Shown in pieces: positions 51,660 to 59,531 of a stretch of 64,000 bases of DNA. The notes beneath the pieces were generated by a model. That model was not told the origin of the DNA and did no database searches. It was given only the letters and a program-made list of their open reading frames with translations. The translations under genes were made by a program, and so were the position numbers. Positions within the stretch are counted from its first letter, which is position 1; every line of letters begins with the position of its first letter. Source of the stretch: Halosolutus gelatinilyticus (GTDB lineage Archaea; Halobacteriota; Halobacteria; Halobacteriales; Natrialbaceae); NCBI RefSeq assembly GCF_023028105.1, contig NZ_CP095491.1:2418001-2482000 (forward strand), in the 5' to 3' direction.

Positions 51660-51704
51660 TTCTCGGTTCGCGCGCTCGGTCGCCCGTCGCCGATCGCTCC
51701 GCCG

Positions 51705-52883
51705 TCAGTCGGCGATCGCGCAGTTGTTCGGCCCCAGTTCGAGTTCGAACGCCGTCTCGTCGTCGACGGTTTCGCGCCCGAGGTTCGCCGCGACGATGCG
51801 CTCGTGGTTGGCCGGCCGCGGCGGCAGGTCGTTCGTCGTTCGCTCGACGAACGCCGCTTCGGACGCCGAGAGCGCGCCGAGCCGATCGTGTAGCTCTCCC
51901 AATCGGGCGGCGTACGTCCCGTCCGATCGCGGATCGGCGGCGTCGCCGTAGTGTCCGGGCGCGATCGTCGTCCCGTCGGGGAGTTCCAGAACCCGTCCGT
52001 GAAGGCTCTCGTACAATCGTCGGGCGGCAGCGTCCGCCCCCTCGTCGCCGCGTTCGAGGTCCGGACGGCCGACGCCCTCCAGAAAGAGCGTGTCGCCGGT
52101 GAACAGGACGCCGTCTAGACGGATCGAGATAGATTCCGTCGTGTGACCGGGTGTCGCCACCGCGGTCAGCGTCGCATCGCCGACGCGGAGTTCGTCGCCG
52201 TCTTCGAGAGCGGTCGTCGCCACTCCGTCGTCGAACGCGAGGCCGCGATCGCGCGTGCCTGCGGGAACGACCGCCTCCGCACCGGTTCGCGATTCGAGGG
52301 CTCGCACGCCGCTGACGTGATCCGCGTGGACGTGCGTGTCGATCGCGTAGCGGAGTTTTACGTCCCGCTCCTCAAGGTCGTCGACGTAGCGATCGGCGAA
52401 CGCCCGCAGCGGATCGATCACCGCCGCCTCGCCCTCGCTTTCGATCGCGTAGGCGAGACACCCGCTCGAGGGGCGATCGTACTGGCGCACCGTCGCGGGC
52501 GCGTCGACGGCGAGCTCGCGAGCGACGTACAGGCCGGCCCAGGCGTCCATTCCGCCGGCGAGGTTCTTCGCGTCGATCCCCGCATCCCGGAGGAGTCCGA
52601 CGGCGTGTGCGCTCGCCTCCCCGCGGCCGCAGACCGCGACGATCGGGTCCTCGAGATCGGCGACGAGATCGGTCACGCCGCCGGTCGCCTGCGCCTGGAT
52701 AAATTTCGTGTGCGGAACCTGGACCGCCTCGATCCCGTCGCCCGTGATGTGCCACCGCTCGAACTCGTCGCGGTTGCGAACGTCGAGCAGCGTCAGCGGG
52801 TCGCCCGATCGAATCCGTTCCGCCAGCGCGTCGGGAGCGATCGAGTGCGGTTCGTCGGCCGATCGTCCGGCGGGGTCGGTCAT
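51705..52883 (-). CDS. Rhodanese plus metallo-beta-lactamase (ETHE1-like) fusion
   Basis: 392 aa from the ATG at 52883. N-terminal rhodanese (about 1-125) with LLDVRNRDEF and the catalytic Cys85 in VCGRGEASAHAV. A metallo-beta-lactamase domain follows (about 130-380) with TCVHADH-type THVHADHVSG, VATPGHTTE, FTGDTLFLEGVGRPDL and PGHYG, the persulfide dioxygenase (ETHE1) signature. The domain order is rhodanese first. It would process glutathione-like or protein persulfides. The start is overlapped by a small membrane protein gene. Confidence 0.87.
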   Translation of the reverse strand: MTDPAGRSADEPHSIAPDALAERIRSGDPLTLLDVRNRDEFERWHITGDGIEAVQVPHTKFIQAQATGGVTDLVADLEDPIVAVCGRGEASAHAVGLLRDAGIDAKNLAGGMDAWAGLYVARELAVDAPATVRQYDRPSSGCLAYAIESEGEAAVIDPLRAFADRYVDDLEERDVKLRYAIDTHVHADHVSGVRALESRTGAEAVVPAGTRDRGLAFDDGVATTALEDGDELRVGDATLTAVATPGHTTESISIRLDGVLFTGDTLFLEGVGRPDLERGDEGADAAARRLYESLHGRVLELPDGTTIAPGHYGDAADPRSDGTYAARLGELHDRLGALSASEAAFVERTTNDLPPRPANHERIVAANLGRETVDDETAFELELGPNNCAIAD

Positions 52884-53050
52884 GTCGATCGGTACGCCTT
52901 CGGCGCAGTTAACGTCGCGGCTCGTCCTCGATACTCGTCGGAGCGTTCCCGGTGGAGTGTCTGTACTACCACCGCCGCGAACGCCACGAACAGCGCGTTC
53001 GACCCGACGAATACCCCGCAGTCGCGACCGGACGCGGCCGTCGTTCGCAC
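52880..53050 (-). CDS. Small membrane protein overlapping the rhodanese fusion (56 aa)
   Basis: From a GTG at 53050 the frame gives RTTAASGRDCGVF, a transmembrane helix (VGSNALFVAFAAVVVQTLH) and a basic tail (RERSDEYRG ... YRST). Its stop codon overlaps the ATG of the rhodanese-beta-lactamase gene (ATGA), the classical sign of translational coupling. No other start is visible. The codon use is GC-rich in third positions. It could anchor or couple the fusion protein. Known families: none. Confidence 0.5.
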   Translation of the reverse strand: MRTTAASGRDCGVFVGSNALFVAFAAVVVQTLHRERSDEYRGRAATLTAPKAYRST

Positions 53051-53100
53051 GATCGGTACCCGTCGCCAACGTTCAACACCGATCGGCCCGTCGTACCGGT

Positions 53101-53733
53101 ATGGACGGCGCCGAACTCCAGCGGACGATCGAGGACTCGATGACCGTCGAACTCGAGCGACTCGGATCCTCGAAACGCCTCGTCGCGCTCACGAGCGCGG
53201 ACCTGACCGCCGATCGGGTCCTGCGGATCGCCGCGGACAGCGAGCGCGCGGCGGTGGAGACCTTCGAGGCCTGGGCCGCGGACGAGGAACACCCGGACGC
53301 GCGGGATGCATTCGCCGAGTTTCGCGATCAGGAGCGCGAGCACTACGATCGGGTGGTCGACCTGCTCGACAGCGAGCACGACGGTGACGGCGCGGACGGC
53401 GGCGAGATGCACGATCGGCTTCGATCGTTCGAACCGACCGAGGCGCGACTCGGCGGCGTCGTCGGTCGAGCGCTCGTCGCCGAGCGGACCCACCTGCAGG
53501 TGGTGAACTTCTTCGTCAACGAGGGGAACGAGCGACGCGCCGACTGTTTCCGCGAGCTGCGAAGCGAGACGACGGCCCAGGGCGATCGGGCGGCCGCGAT
53601 TCTCGAAGGCGTCTGCGACGACGAGAACTGGGACGATGCGGTATCCGCCGCGGAGGACGTGATCGCCGCCGCGTACGCGGCGTACGCGGACTCGCTCGAC
53701 GACCTCGGCCTCGACCCGAAGCCGATCTGCTGA
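53101..53733 (+). CDS. Ferritin-like (rubrerythrin-type) haloarchaeal protein
   Basis: 210 aa, almost all helical and acidic. The outline (LVALTSADLTADRVLRIAADSERAAVETFEAWAADEEHPD, FRDQEREHYDRVVDLL, HLQVVNFFVNEGNERRADCFRELRSET) has E/D/H residues spaced as in four-helix ferritin-like proteins. Divergent from the small membrane protein and rhodanese genes by about 50 bases. A di-iron role in oxygen or peroxide handling is plausible but not established. Confidence 0.65.
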   Translation: MDGAELQRTIEDSMTVELERLGSSKRLVALTSADLTADRVLRIAADSERAAVETFEAWAADEEHPDARDAFAEFRDQEREHYDRVVDLLDSEHDGDGADGGEMHDRLRSFEPTEARLGGVVGRALVAERTHLQVVNFFVNEGNERRADCFRELRSETTAQGDRAAAILEGVCDDENWDDAVSAAEDVIAAAYAAYADSLDDLGLDPKPIC

Positions 53734-53790
53734 GCCTTCGCGCGGTGCGATCGATCGGCCCGGCTCGACCGAAACCGATCGCGGCTGACG

Positions 53791-54752
53791 TTATCGAACT
53801 CGGACGGCGAGCGCGAGCAGCAGGGCCGCGATTCCGATCAGCAGGCCGAACCCGGGGATCTCGTCGCCGTTGGCGTCGTCCGCATTGCTCCCGGAGTCGT
53901 CACCGGATTCGTCCGAACCGTCGTCGATCGTCTCTTCGTTGGTTCCGTCGCCGGTTTCGGTCCCATCGCCGGTGCCATCATCCGAATCCGCGTTCGATTC
54001 GTCGTCGGTGTCCGGATCGTTGCCCGTCCCGTCTTCGGTATCGTGATCGTCCGGTTCATCGCCGTCTCCGTCGGATGCGTTCCCGTCGTCTCCGCCATCA
54101 TCGTCGTCATCGTCGTTTACGGGCGGACGCGGCGTTCCGCCGCCCGATCCGTCGTCCTTGTCGTCTCCGTCGTCACCACTGTCGTCCGTCACCTCGATCG
54201 AGACGGATGCGCTCTCGTCGGCCGAGGAGACCGTCGCCGTGTGCGAGCCCGCATCCGCGTCTCCGGGGACGTATCCGAGGGTGATCGTTGTCGCGTTTCC
54301 GCCCCGGAGCGTCACGCTTCGGTTGTCGACCTCGGTTCCGTTCAGGTCGAGGGCGATCGTCTGGGTCGCGTTCTCGTCACCTGCGTTCTGAACGGTTGCG
54401 GTAACCTCGAGCGGCTGTCCGACCACCACGGGACTGTTGGCTCCGTCGATTCCGATCGCGAAGTGGGCGGGTGCGTCTCCGGTGGCGGGGGCTGCGAGCG
54501 GCAGATGATCGACGTGGCTGCCGTCGAGCGCGTACGCCGAATCGCAGATGCCGTCCCCGCGATCGGTGCACGCCTCGCCGAATCCGTTCCCGTCCGGGCC
54601 GGCCCAGAAGTTGCCGCCGATCGTCGCCCCGCCGATCACGTTGGGTCCGGCCGTCGTGGCGACGTGGAACGTCGCGTTCGTCAGCCCGCTGGCGATCCGA
54701 CGAGTACGACGAGCAGTACGACTCCAATCCCCACACCGAACCCACGTTGCAT
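53791..54752 (-). pseudogene. NosD-type surface protein broken by frameshift or deletion
   Basis: A signal-peptide start is found at the ATG 54752 (MQRGFGVGIGVVLLVVLVGS) but hits TGA at 54681-54683. In another frame the text continues as SGLTNATFHV, GGNFWAGPDGNGFGEACTDRG, a CARDB-like domain (PLEVTATVQNAGDENATQTIAL), a long Asp/Gly-rich stalk and a C-terminal PGFGLLIGIAALLLALAVRV of the PGF-CTERM type for archaeosortase anchoring. The beta-helix that normally lies between is gone. Decayed by internal deletion plus frameshift. Confidence 0.6.
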
Positions 54753-54808
54753 AACTCGACGATCGAAGCAAGATTACCTATACTCACTCGCTGAACCGCG
54801 TTCAGCCT

Positions 54809-55633
54809 ATGAAAAGATTCTTGGATGATACTTCCAATGAGAGGCCAATGAACCCGGAGCCGATCGGAACCGACCTCGAGGACGATCTCCTGGAACTGGT
54901 CCGCCGTCACGAGGTTTTCACGGTCTTAGCGAACGATCCCCTCGAGAAGCCCGAACTCGCGTCGGCGCTCGACGTGTCTCCGGCGACGACGCATCGCATC
55001 CTCACGTCCTTTCGCGAAAACGACTGGATCGCGCGGACCGACGGCGGGTACGCGTTGACGCCGCTCGGTGAACGAATGGGACGAGCAGTGCGAAGCTATC
55101 GCTCCGCCGTCGTCGAAGCGCGCCGGTTGACGCCGCTTTACGACCTCCTCTTTGCGGCGACGCTTCCCGTCGAGGTCGAACCCGACGTCTTCGCCGACGC
55201 CACCGTCACCACGATCGACTCCCACGATCCGTACCGTCCTCTGAACCGGTTTATCGACCTGCTCGGAAACACCGACTCGCTGCGCGGCATCGACACGACC
55301 TCGGTTGCGCCCACCTACGTCGAGGACGTTCACGAGCGAATCGTCGACGGGATGCCGGTCGAAATCGTGTTCGAGACGCCGGTGATCGATCGGCTCGCGA
55401 CGGAGTACGCCGATCTGGCCGAGGACGCGTTCGATCGCGAGAACCTCACGCTCTGGGCGATCGACGACCTCCCGTTCGGGCTGGCGCTGTTCGACGATCG
55501 GGTCGGCATCGGCCGCTACGACGACGAGGTCGGATTCCTGTCGGTCTTCGTCGATACGGACGACGATGAGGCCTACGCCTGGGGGGAGCGAGTGTTCGAG
55601 CACTACCGATCGGCCGCCACCCGCGTCGTCTGA
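54809..55633 (+). CDS. Winged-helix transcriptional regulator with C-terminal sensor domain
   Basis: 274 aa; the ATG at 54848 (MNPEPIGTD) is an alternative start. N-terminal helix-turn-helix (VLANDPLEKPELASALDVSPATTHRILTSFREND) and wing, then a sensor domain (about 100-274) of the DUF1724/TrmB-like phospholipase-D-fold kind with VIVFETP-type strands (EIVFETPVIDRLATEYADL) and DDRVGIGRYDDEVGFLSVFVDTDD. Divergent from the broken surface protein. Target unknown. Confidence 0.75.
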   Translation: MKRFLDDTSNERPMNPEPIGTDLEDDLLELVRRHEVFTVLANDPLEKPELASALDVSPATTHRILTSFRENDWIARTDGGYALTPLGERMGRAVRSYRSAVVEARRLTPLYDLLFAATLPVEVEPDVFADATVTTIDSHDPYRPLNRFIDLLGNTDSLRGIDTTSVAPTYVEDVHERIVDGMPVEIVFETPVIDRLATEYADLAEDAFDRENLTLWAIDDLPFGLALFDDRVGIGRYDDEVGFLSVFVDTDDDEAYAWGERVFEHYRSAATRVV

Positions 55634-55674
55634 AGGCGCCGTCGTTCCGAGCGGGCTTCGCCGCGACCGACGCG

Positions 55675-56394
55675 TCAGTCCTCGAGGGACACCAGCGTCA
55701 TCTCGAACGCTCGATCGCCGTTCTCGTCGTAGTAGACGGTGTACGGCGCTAACTCGAGGGCCGGCGAGAAGCAACCCTCGTGGACGAGCGCCTCGTCGAC
55801 TTCCGTCACGGAAGCGTAACAGTCGACACCCGCGTACGCGCGCCGCTCGGTGAGTTCGAATCGCATCGACCCGTCCGGCGACGAGTACGACCACTCCTCG
55901 CCGACCGAGAGGTGCCGTCCCTCGTAGTAGCCCATCGTCGGCGAGAACAGCGTCGAGAGCACGAAGGGACCGGCGGGCGTCAGGAGCAACTGACTCTGGA
56001 GGTCGTCTTTCGTCCCGGTGACGGTCGTCTCGAACTGCGTCTCCGCCGTCTCGTAGCTCAGGGTGACCGTCGCGCCGTCGTCGGTGACGCCGGTCACGTC
56101 CCAGACGAGCGTTCCCGGTCCGTCGTCGGCCGAATAGGTGTCGAAGGTGTAGGCGACCGGGCGATCGAATTCGAACGGTTCCCAGGTCGCCTCGATCGGA
56201 TCGTCGGTTCCGTCGCCGTCGCCGGATCTGCTGTCGCTATCGTTCCCGTCTTCGTCGGTTCCGTCTCCGCTATCGGCGTCGCCGTCATCGGCCGTCTCCC
56301 CGTCGAGACAGCCGGCGAGAATTCCCGCCGACGCAACTCCGGCGACTCGGAGCAGCCGCCGTCTGGACGGTCGACGGATCACACGTGAATGCAT
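55675..56394 (-). CDS. Tat-exported lipoprotein of unknown function
   Basis: 239 aa from the ATG at 56394. The N-terminus is RRPSRRRLLRVAGVASAG ... GILAGC, a twin-arginine signal with lipobox, followed by a Asp/Gly-rich linker and a globular domain with VTGVTDDGATVTLSYETAETQFETTVTG. The domain is beta-rich and matches no well known family. It should sit on the outer face of the membrane. Alternative longer start excluded because the twin-arginine motif begins here. Confidence 0.72.
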   Translation of the reverse strand: MHSRVIRRPSRRRLLRVAGVASAGILAGCLDGETADDGDADSGDGTDEDGNDSDSRSGDGDGTDDPIEATWEPFEFDRPVAYTFDTYSADDGPGTLVWDVTGVTDDGATVTLSYETAETQFETTVTGTKDDLQSQLLLTPAGPFVLSTLFSPTMGYYEGRHLSVGEEWSYSSPDGSMRFELTERRAYAGVDCYASVTEVDEALVHEGCFSPALELAPYTVYYDENGDRAFEMTLVSLED

Positions 56395-56623
56395 CGGACT
56401 GATAGTAGCGGTACGTCGGCATGTACTCACTCGATGAGCGGAGTTCACGGCGTGAACGGCAATCAGAACGAGCCGAGAACGGCCGGTCGCGATCGCTCGC
56501 CGCTGATCGATCGTGCGAGTCGCGGACCGACGCGACCGACGACCGGTCGAACGCATCCGACGATAGCCACGGCCGGAGGCGAATGGACTGTCGACTGTCG
56601 CGGGACGGCGGCCGGTCGGCGGA
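56395..56623. other. Intergenic region, nothing recognised
   Basis: About 230 bases with only arginine-rich shadow frames of ftsZ1. No TATA-like element is obvious for the lipoprotein gene except GATAGTAGC near 56402. Confidence 0.3.
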
Positions 56624-57781
56624 TCAGTCGACGAAGTCGATGTCGTCGCCCTGGGCCGGGGGCTCGGGCTGGACGGCCTCGCCGTCCGGACGGCCGTAGA
56701 TCTGCGGCGATTCGACGCCGGTGACGACGATCATCGTCCGCATGCTGCCCTCGAGGGTCTCGTCGATCGAGGTCCCCCAGATGATGCGCGCGTCCGGATC
56801 GATCCGGTCGTAGATCTCCTCGACGACGCCTTCGGCCTCCTCGATCGCCATGTCGTTGCCGCCGGTGACGTTGACCAGGGCGGAACTCGCGCCGGAGATG
56901 TCGACGTCGAGCAGCGGCGATCGGAGCGCGGTCTTGACCGAGTCCTCGGCCTTGGCCTCGGAGTCTGACTCGCCGAGGCCGATCATCGCGACGCCGCCAC
57001 GCTCCATGACGGTGCGAACGTCGGCGAAGTCCAGGTTGACGAGGCCGGGTTTCGTGATGAGTTCCGTGATGCCCTTGACCGACCGCATCAGCACCTCGTC
57101 CGAGACCTTGAACGCCTGGCGGACGGGCAGTTTGCCGACGGAATCGAGCAGTCGGTCGTTCGGGACGACGATCACCGTATCCGAGACGTCGCGCAGGCGC
57201 TCGAGGCCGGCTTCGGCGTTCGTCCGGCGCACCTCGCCCTCCGCGGTGAAGGGAGTGGTGACGATCGAAATCGTCAGCGCGCCGGCCTCGCGGGCGGCCT
57301 TCGCGACCACGGGGGCCGAACCCGTTCCGGTACCGCCGCCCAGACCCGCGGTGACGAACACCATGTCGGAGCCCTCGATCGCGTCGTAGATGTCCTGCTG
57401 GCTTTCGAGGGCGGCTTCCTCGCCGACCTGGGGGAGCGATCCGGCGCCCCGACCGCCGGTCTTCTGCTCGCCCATCAAGATCTTGGTGTCGGCCTCGATC
57501 TCGACTAAGTGCTGGACGTCGGTGTTCGCGGCGACCAGTTTCGCCCCGTGAATGCCCTCCTCGTGCATCCGGTTGATCGTGTTGCCGCCGGCGCCGCCGC
57601 AGCCGACGACCGTGATGTCGGTCTGGAGGTCCTGCAGGACGTCTTTCAGTTCGTCGTCTGTCATCGTGCCCGACTCTCGGCCGCCGGCGGACGTCGCGTC
57701 GGCCGGGTGGCCGTCCTGGGGAGCGTCGGCCGGCTCCCCGTTCTCGGCCTCGTCGATAGCGTCGTCGATGATGGAGTCCAT
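56624..57781 (-). CDS. ftsZ1: Cell division GTPase FtsZ1
   Basis: 385 aa. GTP-binding tubulin signature GGGTGTGS at 148-155, [17 protein letters not shown] at about 56-72, and T7 loop [11 protein letters not shown] later, all of FtsZ. The acidic N-terminal extension ([24 protein letters not shown]) and C-terminal GDDIDFVD correspond to haloarchaeal FtsZ1 rather than FtsZ2. FtsZ1 organises the division ring, with FtsZ2 and SepF. A palindrome lies upstream (57828-57847). Confidence 0.92.
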   Translation of the reverse strand: MDSIIDDAIDEAENGEPADAPQDGHPADATSAGGRESGTMTDDELKDVLQDLQTDITVVGCGGAGGNTINRMHEEGIHGAKLVAANTDVQHLVEIEADTKILMGEQKTGGRGAGSLPQVGEEAALESQQDIYDAIEGSDMVFVTAGLGGGTGTGSAPVVAKAAREAGALTISIVTTPFTAEGEVRRTNAEAGLERLRDVSDTVIVVPNDRLLDSVGKLPVRQAFKVSDEVLMRSVKGITELITKPGLVNLDFADVRTVMERGGVAMIGLGESDSEAKAEDSVKTALRSPLLDVDISGASSALVNVTGGNDMAIEEAEGVVEEIYDRIDPDARIIWGTSIDETLEGSMRTMIVVTGVESPQIYGRPDGEAVQPEPPAQGDDIDFVD

Positions 57782-57827
57782 TCTTGGCCCAGTCTAAAAG
57801 ATGGAGCATAATTACCTTTCCCCCACA

Positions 57828-57847
57828 CGTCAGACGTCTGTCTGACG
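57828..57847. promoter_or_regulatory. Palindrome upstream of ftsZ1
   Basis: CGTCAGAC-GTCT-GTCTGACG is a perfect 8-bp inverted repeat around a 4-base centre. It lies 47-66 bases upstream of the ftsZ1 ATG, just beyond an AT-rich GGTAATTATGC stretch on the minus strand that could be the TATA box (about 57808-57817). It is a candidate site for a dimeric regulator of division genes. Confidence 0.45.
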
Positions 57848-57958
57848 CGGTAACGGTGAATTACGCCTCTCGATTCGAATACGTTTCGTCCTCGGCGACC
57901 GGCCCCGGTACGCTCGAGTTAGTGTCTCAGTCGGAACCAGTCGCGGGACGGGAACGTC

Positions 57959-59317
57959 TCACCGCGGAAACCGGTCCGTCCGTTCTCGGTGAACGTCGTC
58001 CGGATCGATCCGTTTCCCGTCGACGGTGACCGACTCGCCCGCGGCCAGCACGCCGAACTTCGGCCCCTCGGGGACGCCGGCGTCCGCCGCGAGGGCCGGA
58101 TCGAACCCGATCGCTTCGGCGACGACGGCGTCGTCCTCGACGCGGACGGTCTCGTACTTCGCTTCGAGGACGGCCGCAAGCGCCTCGACGATCGCGTTCC
58201 GATCGCGCTCGTTAGGGATCGCCGCCCGCGACCCGACGCGGCTGCCGCCGTTTTCGGTCTCGAACGCCACCGCACGGTCTTCGACGATCGATCGAACCCG
58301 ATCGGGATCGATCCCCTCCGCGGCGTCGACCAGTTCGGTCGGGAGGTCGACGACGGCGAACGACCGCTCGCGGCCGCCTTCTCCGGCGTCGACCGCGTCC
58401 TCGGAATCGATCGATCGATCGCCGAACCGGACCCCGTCGGCGACGGTCCCGAGGTCGGCTTCGATCGCGTCCACGAGGCCGAGCGAGCGGCCGCCGACCT
58501 CGCGCAGCCAGGTTTCGCTCACGACGCGGTAGCCCAAGTCCTCGATCGTTTCGACGAGGGCGGGTCGATCGCCCTCGATGACCGTGAGGTCGGCGTCGCT
58601 GGCAGTGAACGTCGCGTCGAGAACGTCGCGGTGGCTCTCCGGGTGCCCCATCGCGTCGAGGCTCCAGTCGGCGGCGACGTGGCCCACCGCCCACGGCGTC
58701 TCGCGCACGATCCGTTCGAACCGGGGCGCGTAGTGGCTCCCGCCGAAGCCGACAACCTGTCTGGATCGGTGAGGGTCGACCCCGCGGAGGTCGAGGACGG
58801 CGCGGGCGACGGCCTCGGCGCCCGCGGGGTCGTCCCACTGCGCGTCGTCGCTCCCGAGTTCGGCGAACAGCGAGGGGCACCCGACCTCGGTCGGGCCGTG
58901 GTGGGTGCACTCCACGCCGACGTCGTACCCCTCGGGCGCGTACTCGTCGAAGGCCTCGAGCAACGCGACCAGCGCGTTCGGCGCCGCTTTCGCGAGGGCG
59001 TTGTCGTCGCCGCCGAACTCCGCGGGACCGACGTTCCCGGTGAAGTGGCCAGTCAGCAGCGGCCCCGTATCCCCCGAGTGGCGCGAGGCGAACACCAGCA
59101 GGTCGGGATCGCAGTCGAACGCGTCGGCGGGCGATTCCAGGTCGAGGTGGAGGTCGTCGAACGATCGGAGTTCGGCTCCCTCGGTCCGGTAGTAGGCGCC
59201 GCCGCCGTCGGGTCGGGTCTCGTCCCGCCGTTCCTCCCACTCCGCGAGTTCACGGAGGCGATCGCAGATGTGGACCGACGCGCGATCGGCCCGGCTTTCG
59301 ACGATGGCGAGGGTCAT
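57959..59317 (-). CDS. dtdA: D-aminoacyl-tRNA deacylase DtdA
   Basis: 452 aa. The archaeal/plant GEK1-type deacylase: FASRHSGDTGPLLTGHFTGN, VECTHHGPTEVGCPSLFAELGS, and GFGGSHYAPRFERIVRETPWAVGH, with conserved histidines for zinc. The C-terminal extension (about 280-452) is typical for haloarchaea. It removes D-amino acids mischarged onto tRNA, protecting translation. Runs in the same direction as ftsZ1 but with a 177-base gap. Confidence 0.9.
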   Translation of the reverse strand: MTLAIVESRADRASVHICDRLRELAEWEERRDETRPDGGGAYYRTEGAELRSFDDLHLDLESPADAFDCDPDLLVFASRHSGDTGPLLTGHFTGNVGPAEFGGDDNALAKAAPNALVALLEAFDEYAPEGYDVGVECTHHGPTEVGCPSLFAELGSDDAQWDDPAGAEAVARAVLDLRGVDPHRSRQVVGFGGSHYAPRFERIVRETPWAVGHVAADWSLDAMGHPESHRDVLDATFTASDADLTVIEGDRPALVETIEDLGYRVVSETWLREVGGRSLGLVDAIEADLGTVADGVRFGDRSIDSEDAVDAGEGGRERSFAVVDLPTELVDAAEGIDPDRVRSIVEDRAVAFETENGGSRVGSRAAIPNERDRNAIVEALAAVLEAKYETVRVEDDAVVAEAIGFDPALAADAGVPEGPKFGVLAAGESVTVDGKRIDPDDVHRERTDRFPR

Positions 59318-59531
59318 ACCGGAGACGCGCCCGGGAGGGCGTTAACGGAACCGGTTTCCGGCCGGCAGATCGATCGCCGCCGCCGATCGGCGCGCGATCG
59401 AGACCGTCTCCGATCGTCGCGCGTAGCGGACTATCGTGTTCCACGATAGCACAACACATAAAGGGGCTGCTGCTACGTCGGTCGGACTTTTACCTGTGGA
59501 CGAGTTACTGACGGATCCTTCGATACCGAAG

